Below are positions 26,990 to 36,777 of a DNA stretch of 64,000 bases, in pieces. The position numbers and the translations under genes are program-made. The stretch is taken from assembly GCF_037137075.1 (NCBI RefSeq), contig NZ_JBBBNV010000021.1:23088-87087 (forward strand), given 5' to 3'. Position 1 is the stretch's first letter. Every line of letters starts with the position of its first letter. This DNA comes from JBBBNV01 sp037137075 (GTDB taxonomy: Bacteria > Bacillota > Bacilli > Paenibacillales > NBRC-103111). A model generated the notes under the pieces. It saw nothing but the letters and a program-made list of their open reading frames with translations. It searched no databases and had not been told where the DNA came from.

Positions 26990-27940
26990 TTAGTAAATGC
27001 CTTCTTCCCCAAAGCGTTTGGCCAGCTTGTTGGCCCCAATAACCAGAATCAGGCCGATCATCGATTTAAATACCCCGACTGCGGTACTATAGCTGAATTT
27101 CCCTTGTGAAATCCCCATACTGTACACATACGTATCGAATACTTCCCCAACCTCGCGGTTCATCGGATTGACCATCAGGAAAATTTGTTCAAAGCCGGTG
27201 TCCAGGAAGTTCCCGATCCGGAGAATAAGCAAAATGATAATCGTGCTGCGAATCGCCGGCAGCGTAATATGCCACATCTGGCGCCAGCGCCCTGCGCCGT
27301 CAATCTTGGAGGCCTCATACAGCTGCGGGTCAACCCCGGCCAAGGCCGCCAGGAAAATAATCGTTCCCCATCCGGTTTCCTTCCAGATGACCTGTGATGT
27401 AATCAGGGTCCGGAACCATTCCCCGCTGAGCAGGAAGTTAATCGGCTCCTTGCCTGCGCCGGTAAGCATCGAATTCACAATGCCGCTTTCGGAAGAGAGG
27501 AACAGGAAGCTAATCCCGACCACAACCACCCACGAAACAAAGTGCGGAATATAAACGAAGGTCTGCACCACACGCTTGAACGCTTCCTTGCGGACCTCGT
27601 TGAGCATTAAGGAAATGATAATGGGCAGCGGGAAAAAGAACAAAATGTTATAGACCGCCAGCAGGAAGGTGTTCCGGAACAGCGTCCAAAACGTTTCATC
27701 CGTAAAAAAAGCCTCAAAGTGCTTAAAGCCAACCCATTTACTATGAAGAATGCCAAGAAACGGCTGATAATCCTGGAAGGCGATTAAGATGCCCCACATG
27801 GGGATGTATTTATAAATAATGAAATACAGTAAACCGGGCGCCAGCATGAAGTAAAACCATTTATGCTTTTTAAGCCTGCGGTTAAAAATAGCTCGTTTGG
27901 ATTGCGTTAGCGATTGCTTCTTCGTCGAAACCGCTTGCAT
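26990..27940 (-). CDS. Carbohydrate ABC transporter permease (LplB type)
   Basis: A 316-residue permease of the MalF-like LplB group with six membrane helices. It starts with a basic N-terminus and the segment YFMLAPGLLYFIIYKYIPMWG. The EAA loop reads EASKIDGAGRWRQMWHITLP (about 220), and the end is KRFGEEGIY, as usual. It heads the transporter genes permease-permease-lipoprotein, all on the minus strand. About 190 bp separates it from the GH43 gene upstream, so it may have its own promoter. Confidence 0.92.
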   Translation of the reverse strand: MQAVSTKKQSLTQSKRAIFNRRLKKHKWFYFMLAPGLLYFIIYKYIPMWGILIAFQDYQPFLGILHSKWVGFKHFEAFFTDETFWTLFRNTFLLAVYNILFFFPLPIIISLMLNEVRKEAFKRVVQTFVYIPHFVSWVVVVGISFLFLSSESGIVNSMLTGAGKEPINFLLSGEWFRTLITSQVIWKETGWGTIIFLAALAGVDPQLYEASKIDGAGRWRQMWHITLPAIRSTIIILLILRIGNFLDTGFEQIFLMVNPMNREVGEVFDTYVYSMGISQGKFSYSTAVGVFKSMIGLILVIGANKLAKRFGEEGIY

Positions 27941-28131
27941 CTCTCATCCCTCCCCAATATCCATCTGTGTTGTTCTTTTTCTGTGGTAACTCTAACGTAC
28001 CGGACCGGAGGGATGCGCGTCTACAATCCCTGCGGCAGATAATCGCCGGACAAGCCGCGCCAGGACTCGCTTCTCCGCCTTTTTCGCCGCCGGATAATCC
28101 ATACGGAAGATAGGATAATCCTTGGGGATTA

Positions 28132-28974
28132 TCACTGAGGCTTCATGGTCAGCACATGGCCGTGCCGGGGGGCCGTGGGAAGCGAGGCCCGCTTCGACCA
28201 ATCCTCCCAATGAATCAAATCCGGGGTAAACCATACGCCGTAATGCTCGGACTCGAAATAATCGAACAGCAGGACCCACCCCCGTTCTCCTTCCCCTGTC
28301 AAAGGGAACAAGGCCGGCCCTTCGGTAAGCCGCGGCGTCAATAGAGGCGATATCGCCGTCATCTCGGGGCGGTCCAGACCGCTTTTGCCAAAACGGCATG
28401 AGCGCAGCGCTTTATAATCCGTATCCGGGGTGTTCGTGCCCCGTTCATCCTTAAACAGCATCACATATTCGTCTCCGATGTCCGTTACGTTCGCATCAAT
28501 GACGTTATAGCCAGGATCGAAGAAAACGGCAGCCGGGGAAAATTCCTGGAAATCAGCTGTGACGGCAGACCAAATCCGGTGATCTTTTGGGGGCGCCTCC
28601 CCTTCCTTCAGCACTGTCGAGGACCAGATTATCCGGTGCTTGCCGAGAGCCGCATCCCAAAACACCTCCGGAGCCCATGTGTTCTGTGTGCCGGGCAAGG
28701 CTTCCATGACGGGCAGCAGCCGCTGCTCGGTCCAGTTCAGCAGATCGGCGGAGCGGGCGTAACCGATAGACTGGGAACGCCAGCCATCGGTCCAAACGGC
28801 ATGGAAGGTCCCTTCGGCATCCCGGTACACCATCGGGTCCCGGAGCTGGCCGGTACCGACCACAGAGCGAAGAACAGGCTTGCCTCCATTCAGCTCCTGC
28901 CAGGCAAGCCCATCGCTGCTGGTTGCCAAATACATAGCCTCATCATCGGTTTTGAAATAAGAGAACACGTACAT
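28132..28974 (-). CDS. Glycoside hydrolase family 43-like protein
   Basis: A 280-residue protein with no signal peptide, so cytoplasmic. Five-bladed propeller features of the GH43/GH62/GH32/GH130 superfamily are visible: SSDGLAWQEL, QLRDPMVYRD (general aspartate), NTWAPEVFWD, FDPGYNVIDANV and LTEGPALFPL, whose glutamate is the likely general acid. GH43 enzymes release arabinose, xylose or galactose from side chains. The start has AAAGGA 11 bp upstream. It lies between the GH27 gene and the permeases on the same strand, in keeping with breakdown of an imported, branched oligosaccharide. The linkage cannot be told from sequence. Confidence 0.8.
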   Translation of the reverse strand: MYVFSYFKTDDEAMYLATSSDGLAWQELNGGKPVLRSVVGTGQLRDPMVYRDAEGTFHAVWTDGWRSQSIGYARSADLLNWTEQRLLPVMEALPGTQNTWAPEVFWDAALGKHRIIWSSTVLKEGEAPPKDHRIWSAVTADFQEFSPAAVFFDPGYNVIDANVTDIGDEYVMLFKDERGTNTPDTDYKALRSCRFGKSGLDRPEMTAISPLLTPRLTEGPALFPLTGEGERGWVLLFDYFESEHYGVWFTPDLIHWEDWSKRASLPTAPRHGHVLTMKPQ

Positions 28975-29008
28975 TTGCGCATCAGTTCCTTTCGTTTATC
29001 CTTTAATC

Positions 29009-29043
29009 AAAAGGGGCAGACCGCATTAAGCCTGTCCGCCCCC
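29009..29043 (-). terminator. Terminator between GH27 and GH43 genes
   Basis: On the minus strand, GGGGCGGACAGGC pairs with GCGGTCTGCCCC and is followed by TTTTG. It may act as a partial terminator inside the gene cluster. Confidence 0.75.
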
Positions 29044-29118
29044 TTCCTTGCATGTTCTTCTCCGTCATCGGCCGGCATCGGCCAGAGTCTCCTGATCCCC
29101 CGGATCTCGCTCTCGTTA

Positions 29119-30405
29119 TTAAGGAATCACCTTATACAGTTTACATCCATGCGGCGGGACAAGCGCCGCCAGCTTCGTTCCCGGCAGCTCCGGCTCATCG
29201 GTCCGGTTCCATAAATCCCGCACTGCGGAAGGCTTCGCATTTCCCAGACCGAGCCAGTCCAGCTCCACAGCGACCTCGGTTTCCGCAGCTCCGGTGTTGA
29301 ACAACGCCACGTACGTGCCGCCATCCTCATCCTTGGCCGTCCAAGCAATCCGATCCCCCTGGCGGAACAGCTGCCGGTTCCCATAGCTGTGCTTCAGCAG
29401 CCGCAGCACCTCCCCGTTGGTGAGCAGAGACAATGTCCAAGGATCGTTGTCCGGCAGATGGCCGCCAAACATCAGGGGCGAACGGAAGATGCACCACAGG
29501 GTCATCATCGTCCGCTGCTCATCCGGGGTAAACCGGGTAAAGCGGTCGCCTGCGCCCCGCTCCCCGGAGCGCAGCGCAATGTGCCCGAGCGGGAGCATAT
29601 CCGCATCCGGCCAGTGGCCCGGTCCTGCAAACGGCGCCCATGCATGGCACCGCTCAAACATCGCGTACAGGTCTTCCCAATCATCCCAATAGTCGTCGGT
29701 CATCCGCCACATATTGGCATGCTGCTGCAAATGCAGCCCTTCTTCAACCGGAGCCGGGCCGGGCGACAAACTGAGAACCATCTCTCTGCCGCACCGGTCG
29801 ATGGCGCTGCGAATCAGCTCTACCTCTTTGCGGTGGTAGCCATACAGCTTTGACTGCGCGATGTCGTCCACCTTGACGAAATCAACACCCCACGCCGCGT
29901 AGAGCCGGAACAAGGAATCGTAATATTCCTGCGCTCCGGGCTTGAAAGGATGAACGCCATACATATCCGTATTCCATGGGCAGATGGAATTGGTATGGGC
30001 AATGGCCCTAGCCGTGAATGCCGTGCCCAGCACCGGAGTATCCGCATGGGCCGCTTGGCGCGGAATGCCCCGCATGATATGAATGCCGAATTTCAATCCT
30101 TTGTCGTGCACATAGTCCGCCAGCGGCTTAAAGCCGTTACCGTCCGCAGCCGACGGAAACCGCTTGACCGAAGGCATCAAACGCCCGTAAGCATCCATCT
30201 GCAGCGGGACAAACGGACGATACTGCGCGGAATCCGCATCCGGCTCGTACCACTGGATATCAACCACCACATACTCCCAGCCGAACGGCTTCAGGTGCGC
30301 CGCCATATAATCCGCGTTTGCTTTCACTTCCTCCTCGGTCACACTGGCCCCGAAGCAATCCCAGCTGTTCCAGCCCATCGGCGGATAGTACGCTGTCTGT
30401 GCCAA
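29119..30405 (-). CDS. Alpha-galactosidase-like glycoside hydrolase, family 27
   Basis: A 428-residue retaining hydrolase, apparently cytoplasmic. It has the opening PPMGWNSWDCFG, the substrate-binding DIQWYEP, the nucleophile aspartate in VDFVKVDDI (about residue 180), and WRMTDDYWDDW with the likely acid/base. The beta-sandwich C-terminal domain ends PPHGCKLYKVIP. Clan GH-D also holds N-acetylgalactosaminidases and isomalto-dextranases, so the substrate is not certain. The start is TTG, chosen because AAGGAGGGG lies upstream at good spacing and no ATG fits the family start. It is first in the minus-strand glycan cluster and divergent from yjbQ. Confidence 0.88.
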   Translation of the reverse strand: MAQTAYYPPMGWNSWDCFGASVTEEEVKANADYMAAHLKPFGWEYVVVDIQWYEPDADSAQYRPFVPLQMDAYGRLMPSVKRFPSAADGNGFKPLADYVHDKGLKFGIHIMRGIPRQAAHADTPVLGTAFTARAIAHTNSICPWNTDMYGVHPFKPGAQEYYDSLFRLYAAWGVDFVKVDDIAQSKLYGYHRKEVELIRSAIDRCGREMVLSLSPGPAPVEEGLHLQQHANMWRMTDDYWDDWEDLYAMFERCHAWAPFAGPGHWPDADMLPLGHIALRSGERGAGDRFTRFTPDEQRTMMTLWCIFRSPLMFGGHLPDNDPWTLSLLTNGEVLRLLKHSYGNRQLFRQGDRIAWTAKDEDGGTYVALFNTGAAETEVAVELDWLGLGNAKPSAVRDLWNRTDEPELPGTKLAALVPPHGCKLYKVIP

Positions 30406-30756
30406 CGCTTCAGCCCCTCCTTCATGAATTCAGTTCAAGATATCATTGATAAACTAGAAGCCCGCAGTAGACATGCCTTTCGATTCAGGCCTGCTTCCAT
30501 TTCGAACCGGAACGAGGCCCTGCTTCCAGCTTCCCTTCCCTATTTTCTAAAATAACCTCTCCCCCCATGACCGTCCACAATCCTGAAGGCAGAAGTACTC
30601 TTCTAGAGCAAACCTGCGTCCAGACATGCCTGCCCGCCGCTCCTCATAATCATTAGGGCATACCTGATAATCCCCAGAGCAGCGCCGCTCCAACAAAATA
30701 TTAGATTATTTTGATGAAATTGGTTACTATTGTTTTGAAAGAGGTGACTCGTATCC
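30406..30756. other. Divergent promoter region, no feature recognised
   Basis: 351 bp between the GH27 gene (minus) and yjbQ (plus). It must hold both promoters. I found no convincing operator, catabolite-control box or RNA fold. Confidence 0.4.
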
Positions 30757-31158
30757 ATGTTAAAATCATTTTCACTATCCACCCATACCCGAGATGAGAT
30801 GATCGATGTAACGAGCCGGATAGCCGCCTGCGTTCGTGAGAGCGGTGTCACCGACGGCATCGCCGTCGTGTACTGCCCGCATACGACAGCCGGCATTACG
30901 ATTAACGAGAACGCCGATCCGGATGTCAAGCATGACGTGCTGCTGCGCCTGGATGAAGTATACCCCTGGGAGCATCCGCGTTACCGCCACGCTGAGGGGA
31001 ACACCGCAGCTCATTTAAAAGCGATTACGACCGGCTCCTCGCAAACGGTGATTATCGACCAAGGACGGCTCGTTCTGGGCCGCTGGCAGGGCATTTATTT
31101 CTGCGAATTCGACGGCCCTCGCCAAAGACAGTTCCTGGTCAAGCTTATCAGCAGCTAA
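30757..31158 (+). CDS. yjbQ: YjbQ family protein (UPF0047)
   Basis: A 133-residue single-domain protein of the UPF0047/YjbQ family. The conserved CPHTTAGITINENADPDVKHD segment (given here with break: CPHTTAGITINE, NADPDVKHD) and the C-terminal G-R-W-Q-G-I-Y-F-CEFDGPR motif are both intact. The E. coli relative can form thiamine phosphate in vivo, but the true role is unknown. GAGGTGA lies about 12 bp before the ATG. It sits 35 bp upstream of the YesM-type kinase gene and may be co-transcribed with it, although no functional link is known. Confidence 0.9.
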   Translation: MLKSFSLSTHTRDEMIDVTSRIAACVRESGVTDGIAVVYCPHTTAGITINENADPDVKHDVLLRLDEVYPWEHPRYRHAEGNTAAHLKAITTGSSQTVIIDQGRLVLGRWQGIYFCEFDGPRQRQFLVKLISS

Positions 31159-31193
31159 CAGCAGGCATCCCGTCTGCCATCGGGAGGGTTATC

Positions 31194-32969
31194 ATGAACG
31201 TCCGCCGCTCTGTCCGTTTCAAGATTGTCATCGGCTTTCTGCTCGTTATCGGTCCGCTGGTATTGTTCCTGCTTTACCACAACATGTACGCAACCGGTGT
31301 AGTGCGGGACCAAATTTCTTTAAACTACAGCAAGCTGCTCACCGAATATGTAAAGGGAACCGATAACATGTTGCGTGAATTTGATTATTACTTGTTCCGG
31401 CTCGAGCGCGATCCGGACCTGATTGTCATGAAAGCGTTTCCTCCGAGTTCGGACGATTATGTGCTCGCCAAACAGCGGCTGTTAAATAAATATTTGACCG
31501 ATATCGGCTACTACAGCACCGTCAATTCCCTCTTCCTGTACTCCCGGACCAACAAGGACATCCTGCTGGCGACACAGGAAAACAACTTCTATTACGAGCG
31601 TACGGATACGCTGCGCCGGCTGGTGGACCAGGCCCTTCCTTCCAGTGAAGCCGGATTGCTCCGTAAAAAGTGGCTGATTCTGCAGTCAGGCGATCAGAAG
31701 CTGCTCACCCAGTTTATGGAGATGGGCGAAGGTATGGTCGCCGGGGCTTTCATCCGGCTCGACAGTCTGGCCCTGCCTCTTCGCAGCTGGGATGTCGGAG
31801 AAGGGGGCGGCGTGCTGATTACCGATTTGAACGGTACCCCGCTGACCACGCAGTTTTTCCCGCCGGAGCGGTTTGATCATCTGCAATACAAGCTTGAAGC
31901 CCCCGATACGCCTTACCAAATGGCTCAGGCTTCGGACACGGAGGAGCATTTCCTGCTCGTCAGCCAAACGTCCGATTATGCGGATATCCGGTATACGCTC
32001 ATCGTGGCCGAGAACAACATGCTGCGCAACCTGCCCTACCTGCAAAAGACGATTTACATCATTCCGCTTGTCGTCGGCTTTGTGCTTATTTTGTTTCTGG
32101 CCTTTCTGCAGCGGGTGCTGCTGACCCCCATGGCGCAAATTATACGCGGCATGCGCCGGATCGGGCAGGGTCGGCTGGATGTCCGGCTAGCGCCCGGCAC
32201 CTCTTCCTCCTCTGAGTTTGACTTCATGCTGAGCACCTTCAATGAGATGGCCCGCCACATCGAGAATCTCAAAATCAGCGTGTATGAAGAAAAGCTGCGG
32301 GTGCAGAAGGCCGAGTTCAAGCATTTGCAGGTTCAAATCAACCCGCATTTTTATATGAACTGCCTGAACATCATCTATAATCTGGCCGCCCTGCAGGACT
32401 ACAAGGCCGTGCAGCACATGTCCCTGCATCTGGCGGATTATTTCCGGTTTATTATGCTGTCCAACCGGAGCACCGTCACGCTGGCCGACGAGCTGAAGCA
32501 TATCCGCAACTATCTGGACATCCAGCTGCTGCGTTTTCCCGACATGATGTCCTATGACGTACAGATGCCCGATCACTATGCAGGCTTCTTCATTCCGCCG
32601 CTGCTCATCCAGCCTTTTGTAGAAAACGCGGTGGTACACGGCTTCAAATCCCGCCGCCGTCCGTTCCGTATCGAGATTACAGCCGGCCCCGCGCCGGATT
32701 TGCCCGCGCCGTTTATGCTCATTTGCGTCACGGATAACGGGCCGGGCTTCCCGCCGGAGCTGCTGGCCGAGCTGAATTCGCAGGCGTACTACGACCAGTC
32801 CGCAGAGCACCATATCGGCATTTGGAATGTGCTGCACCGGCTGAGAATGCAGTTTGACGAGGCCGCAGAGGTGCAGTTCAGCAACCGGGAAGGCGGGGGC
32901 GCAGAGGTCCGTCTGCTGCTTCCTCTCCCGGCTGTGCCGCTTGAAGCAGACAAGGCCGTATCGTCTTGA
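31194..32969 (+). CDS. Sensor histidine kinase, YesM/LytS type
   Basis: A 591-residue membrane kinase. TM1 (about 10-30) and TM2 (about 285-310) enclose an extracellular Cache-type sensor. HAMP follows (310-365), then the His_kinase domain with the phosphorylated histidine in QINPHFYMN (about 384), and an HATPase domain with N-box ENAVVHG and G-box DNGPGFP. It passes phosphate to the response regulator 21 bp downstream. In this family the input is usually a sugar or its binding protein, and the targets are nearby ABC genes, here the lplB-lplC-lipoprotein set at 34838-38404. GGGAGGG precedes the ATG. Confidence 0.93.
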   Translation: MNVRRSVRFKIVIGFLLVIGPLVLFLLYHNMYATGVVRDQISLNYSKLLTEYVKGTDNMLREFDYYLFRLERDPDLIVMKAFPPSSDDYVLAKQRLLNKYLTDIGYYSTVNSLFLYSRTNKDILLATQENNFYYERTDTLRRLVDQALPSSEAGLLRKKWLILQSGDQKLLTQFMEMGEGMVAGAFIRLDSLALPLRSWDVGEGGGVLITDLNGTPLTTQFFPPERFDHLQYKLEAPDTPYQMAQASDTEEHFLLVSQTSDYADIRYTLIVAENNMLRNLPYLQKTIYIIPLVVGFVLILFLAFLQRVLLTPMAQIIRGMRRIGQGRLDVRLAPGTSSSSEFDFMLSTFNEMARHIENLKISVYEEKLRVQKAEFKHLQVQINPHFYMNCLNIIYNLAALQDYKAVQHMSLHLADYFRFIMLSNRSTVTLADELKHIRNYLDIQLLRFPDMMSYDVQMPDHYAGFFIPPLLIQPFVENAVVHGFKSRRRPFRIEITAGPAPDLPAPFMLICVTDNGPGFPPELLAELNSQAYYDQSAEHHIGIWNVLHRLRMQFDEAAEVQFSNREGGGAEVRLLLPLPAVPLEADKAVSS

Positions 32970-32990
32970 ATAGCCTAAGGAGGATACCGT

Positions 32991-34604
32991 ATGTACCGAT
33001 TGCTTGTCGTGGATGATGAACCGATTGCCGTGCGCGGAATTACCCGGGGCATTAACTGGAATGATCTAAATGTAGGTCTGGTCCTGGAGGCGCTGGATGT
33101 AGAGGAAGCCAAGCTGCTGCTGAAGGAGCAGCAGGTGGATATCGTAATCTCCGATATCGAAATGCCCGGAGAAGACGGACTGAATCTGCTGTCGTGGGTG
33201 AAGCAGCACTCTCCGGGTACGGAGACGATTTTCCTGACAGGCCACGCCAACTTCGCTTATGCTCAGAAAGCCGTTCAGCTCGGCAGCTACGACTATATTC
33301 TGAAGCCCGTCGATCACGCGCACTTGAAGCAGATTGTCGCCGGCGCCATTCAGAAGCTGCAGGCCGAGCGGGAGCAGCAGCAGTGGAATGAAATGTACAA
33401 GTCCTACTACAAGCAGTGGCAGGATCAGCTGCCGTCCTTGGTCGAGCGGTTCTGGCTCGATGTGCTGGAGGGTCGTATTCCGCCGCTGCAGGAAAGGCTG
33501 GAGCGCGATTACGGCACATACGAGCTGCCGCTGTCTGCCGGCAGCAAGCTGCTGCCCATCTTGCTTAGTGTGGAGGCATGGCAGGCGGAGTGGAGCGCCA
33601 AGGATGAGGACATTATGGAATACGCCCTGCGCAAGGCGGCAGGCGAGCTTATTTTGCATGAGTATCCGGGCTGTGTGTTCCCGCACCGGAGCGGCGGTTA
33701 CAATCTGGTGCTGCTGTATTTGCCGGATGCACCTGAAGCGCTGCTGCCGCAGGACGTTCTGAAGAGGCGCTGCCGGGAATACATCGAAGCGTGCCGGAGC
33801 TACTTCTACTGCGGAATTTCATGCTATATCGGCGAATCCGCCACAGCGGCCGGACTGCCGGAGGCGGTCCATAGATTGCTGGAGGCCGAGCGCCGCAACA
33901 TCTCGGGCACAGCCGACGTCGTTTGCCTGCAAGAAGAGAAAACCGGCGGCAGCGCGGCACCGGCCCCCTTCCCCTTGTTTACCGACTGGATTCCGCTGCT
34001 GGAATCCGGTCAGACTGCCGAGGTGCTGGCCCGCCTCGACAGCCATATGGACATCCTTGAACGAGACGGGGATGCCGAATCGCTGGAGGCGCTGTATTTC
34101 AGCCTGCTCCATGCCGTGTACCAAGTCGCCCTCAAAAAAGGACTGTCCGTACGGGGCCTGCTCCCCGATCAGCTGAAGCCGGACAGTCCGGCCCCGGCCC
34201 GCTCCGTGCCGCAGCTGCGCGTCTGGGTCATCCGGCTGGCCGAAGCGTTCACCGCTTATCTCGGCAGCTGCGCCAAAAGCGATTCAGCAGTAATCGCCAA
34301 GGTGAAGCAGCTGATTACCGAGCAGCTGCATACCGAGCTAAGCCGGGAGGAGCTGGCCTCCCGGGTCTATTTGAATCCGGCGTATTTGTCCCGGCTGTTT
34401 AAGAAGGAAACCGGTGCCTCGCTTTCGGAGTTTGCACTGCAAACCCGGATGGAGGAAGCACGCAGGCGGCTGTCCGGCAGCCACGATAAAATTAGCAGCA
34501 TTGCCGAAGCGGTCGGCTACACACACTTTTCCCATTTCGCCAAAATGTTCAAACGGGTTACCGGCCTCTCTCCGCAGGATTACCGGAAGCTGCATCAGGA
34601 CTAA
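32991..34604 (+). CDS. Response regulator, YesN/AraC type
   Basis: A 537-residue two-component regulator. The receiver domain (1-125) has DDEP, the phospho-acceptor aspartate in ISDIEMPGEDG (about 54), and the conserved lysine in ILKPVD. A long middle region of unknown fold (130-430) precedes two AraC helix-turn-helix motifs (435-535: ELASRVYLNPAYLSRLFKKE and AEAVGYTHFSHFAKMFKR, end SPQDYRKLHQD). AGGAGG lies upstream of the ATG. It is paired with the YesM-type kinase. A terminator hairpin overlaps its stop codon, so the transporter genes downstream probably have their own promoter, most likely activated by this protein. Confidence 0.93.
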   Translation: MYRLLVVDDEPIAVRGITRGINWNDLNVGLVLEALDVEEAKLLLKEQQVDIVISDIEMPGEDGLNLLSWVKQHSPGTETIFLTGHANFAYAQKAVQLGSYDYILKPVDHAHLKQIVAGAIQKLQAEREQQQWNEMYKSYYKQWQDQLPSLVERFWLDVLEGRIPPLQERLERDYGTYELPLSAGSKLLPILLSVEAWQAEWSAKDEDIMEYALRKAAGELILHEYPGCVFPHRSGGYNLVLLYLPDAPEALLPQDVLKRRCREYIEACRSYFYCGISCYIGESATAAGLPEAVHRLLEAERRNISGTADVVCLQEEKTGGSAAPAPFPLFTDWIPLLESGQTAEVLARLDSHMDILERDGDAESLEALYFSLLHAVYQVALKKGLSVRGLLPDQLKPDSPAPARSVPQLRVWVIRLAEAFTAYLGSCAKSDSAVIAKVKQLITEQLHTELSREELASRVYLNPAYLSRLFKKETGASLSEFALQTRMEEARRRLSGSHDKISSIAEAVGYTHFSHFAKMFKRVTGLSPQDYRKLHQD

Positions 34605-34626
34605 TCGTCCGGTATGCAGCTTTTTG
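34587..34626 (+). terminator. Terminator overlapping the response-regulator stop codon
   Basis: AAGCTGCAT pairs with ATGCAGCTT, followed by TTT. The left arm lies in the last codons of the gene and the stop is in the loop region. Confidence 0.8.
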
Positions 34627-34837
34627 TTCTTTGAGAAAGTCACATTCGTGTTCATCAGGTCACGACACTGGCAGAAAAAGGGTGACCCAGGCAGCTACAA
34701 TGAATATACGGATGCGGCAGGCTGTGTATAAGGCAGGCATTCTCCCAGGCCTCCGGCTTGCCCGGCATCCCCAAGGAAATATCCGTTCAGCAGCTATCCT
34801 CTGCAATCCGGGGATAGACAAAAAGGAGACAGGCACG

Positions 34838-35758
34838 ATGAACCTATCTTGGAAAAGAACGATCCGCAAATATTGGATATTTTATCTGATGCTGCTGCCA
34901 GCCTCCCTCGTTCTTCTCTTCAACAACTACCTGCCGATGTTCGGAGTCATCATCGCCTTCAAGAACATCAACTACGCTCAGGGCATTTGGAACAGCCCGT
35001 GGATTGGTTTGGACAATTTCACCTATCTGTTTTCCACCGAGAAAGCCTGGATCATTACCCGCAACACGATTTGCTACAATCTTATTTTTATTGTGCTGAA
35101 CCTGGTGGTGGCCGTCGCCTTCGCCATCATGTTCAATGAAATGCGCAGCAAATGGCTATCCAAATTTCATCAAAGCGCCATGTTCCTGCCGTTTTTCCTT
35201 TCCATGGTCGTGGTCAGCTATCTGGTATTCGGCTTCCTTGGCCCGGAGCACGGCTACCTGAACAAAACGCTGCTGCCGCTGCTCGGCAGCGATATCATTG
35301 AATGGTACTCCGATCCGAAGTACTGGCCTTACATTCTTCCGATCGTCAACACGTGGAAATCCATCGGCTATTACACCGTTATCTACATGGCAGCCATAAT
35401 CGGCATCGATCAGGAATATTACGAAGCCGCTTTGATCGACGGCGCCTCCAAATGGCAGCAGATTAAAAGCATAACCGTCCCGCTGCTTGTGCCCGTCATG
35501 GTCGTCATGACACTGCTCCAAATCGGCCGGATGTTTTATGCCGACTTCGGCTTGTTCTTCCAGGTCACTCGGAATGCAGGCGCCATCTATCCGACAACCC
35601 AGGTCATTGACACCTATGTGTATCAAACCTTCCTCACCATGGGCGACATCGGTATGTCCTCTGCAGCCGGCTTGTATCAGGCGGTTGTCGGCTTCCTGCT
35701 GGTCATGGGCTCGAACCTGCTGGTCCGCAGAGTCAGCAAAGAAAATGCCCTGTTTTAA
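34838..35758 (+). CDS. Carbohydrate ABC transporter permease (LplB type), system 2
   Basis: A 306-residue MalF-like permease with six membrane helices. It has FYLMLLPASLVLLFNNYLPM near the start (helix 1). The EAA loop is EAALIDGASKWQQIKSITVP (about 205-225), and the C-terminus is VRRVSKENALF. I chose the ATG at 34838, with AAAGGAG upstream. An in-frame extension back to 34631 lacks a ribosome binding site and adds non-membrane residues. It is the first gene of the second transporter set, 60 bp before its partner permease. It is only moderately similar to the first LplB in this window, so the two systems probably import different sugars. Confidence 0.92.
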   Translation: MNLSWKRTIRKYWIFYLMLLPASLVLLFNNYLPMFGVIIAFKNINYAQGIWNSPWIGLDNFTYLFSTEKAWIITRNTICYNLIFIVLNLVVAVAFAIMFNEMRSKWLSKFHQSAMFLPFFLSMVVVSYLVFGFLGPEHGYLNKTLLPLLGSDIIEWYSDPKYWPYILPIVNTWKSIGYYTVIYMAAIIGIDQEYYEAALIDGASKWQQIKSITVPLLVPVMVVMTLLQIGRMFYADFGLFFQVTRNAGAIYPTTQVIDTYVYQTFLTMGDIGMSSAAGLYQAVVGFLLVMGSNLLVRRVSKENALF

Positions 35759-35817
35759 ACGTCCGGAGAAAAACAAGGCCGGAGGATTCACCAACCTTTC
35801 AACAGGAGGAGAAACGC

Positions 35818-36777
35818 TTGAACACCCTTCAACCACAAACCAAGCGCAGCGCGGTAAAAGCATCCCCCCGGCCAAGCGCAGGACCGAATGCGCTGTCACG
35901 TCCGGCCAATCTGGTCGTCAATTCGTTCTTTCTGCTGTATTCGGCCTGCTGCATCCTGCCGCTGCTGCTCGTCGTCGCCGTCTCCTTCAGCTCTGAGCGG
36001 GATATCATCATTGACGGCTACACGTTCTGGCCGAGCAATTTCAGCCTCGACGCTTACGTGTTTCTGTTTAAGGACTGGCAGCAAATCGTCCGCTCCTTCG
36101 GCATCTCTGTGCTTATCACCGTAGGCGGCACCGCACTCAGTCTGCTGATGATGGCGCTGTATGCGTACCCGATTTCACGGACCGACTTCCCGCACCGCCG
36201 GTTCTTTTCCTTCTTCATGTTCTTCACGATGCTGTTCAACGGCGGTCTCGTGCCGTGGTATCTCGTATACACCCAGCTGCTGGATATGAAAAATTCGTTA
36301 TGGGCGCTCGTCATCCCGCTGCTCGTGTCGGCCTTCTTCGTGCTCATCCTGCGGACCTTCTTCGAAACGACAGTTCCGGTCCCGCTGCTGGAGGCAGCCA
36401 AAATTGACGGCGCCAGCGAGCTGCGGATTTTTGCCCAAATCGTCCTGCCGTTATCCATGCCCGTGCTCGCTACAGTCGCGTTATTCCAAATGCTGAACTA
36501 CTGGAATGACTGGTTTCTCAGCCTCGTCTTCATTACAGGCAGCAAAAACGTCAACCTGCAATTTCTCATGTATAAAACGATGCTGGATATTCAGTTCCTG
36601 ACGACCAACATCCAGGCCGCGCAGGGCATGAGCCAGGGCGGAGGCATCATGAATCTGCCGACGGAAACCGTACGTATGGCGATGGCGGTTCTCGGTATCG
36701 GCCCGATTGTGTTCGCTTATCCGTTCTTCCAGCGCTTCTTCGTAAAAGGCCTGACCGTCGGGGCCGTCAAAGGCTGA
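35818..36777 (+). CDS. Carbohydrate ABC transporter permease (LplC/YtcP type), system 2
   Basis: A 319-residue MalG-like permease. The N-terminus carries about 30 extra polar residues before the first helix. Six helices follow, with the EAA loop EAAKIDGASELRIFAQIVLP (about 190) and the usual ending FFVKGLTVGAVKG. The start codon is TTG; AGGAGGAG lies 6-8 bp upstream and no nearer ATG fits. It sits between the LplB-type permease and the binding lipoprotein. Confidence 0.92.
   Translation: MNTLQPQTKRSAVKASPRPSAGPNALSRPANLVVNSFFLLYSACCILPLLLVVAVSFSSERDIIIDGYTFWPSNFSLDAYVFLFKDWQQIVRSFGISVLITVGGTALSLLMMALYAYPISRTDFPHRRFFSFFMFFTMLFNGGLVPWYLVYTQLLDMKNSLWALVIPLLVSAFFVLILRTFFETTVPVPLLEAAKIDGASELRIFAQIVLPLSMPVLATVALFQMLNYWNDWFLSLVFITGSKNVNLQFLMYKTMLDIQFLTTNIQAAQGMSQGGGIMNLPTETVRMAMAVLGIGPIVFAYPFFQRFFVKGLTVGAVKG

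Noticed and set aside
27992..28399. 135-residue minus-strand ORF at the end of the GH43 gene
   Set aside because: It is an alternative frame of the GH43 coding region; arginine/proline-rich composition is typical of frame shadows.
24367..30662. 15-bp identical sequence ATAATCATTAGGGCA at 24367 and 30648
   Set aside because: One or two such matches are expected by chance in a window of this size, and flanks do not match.
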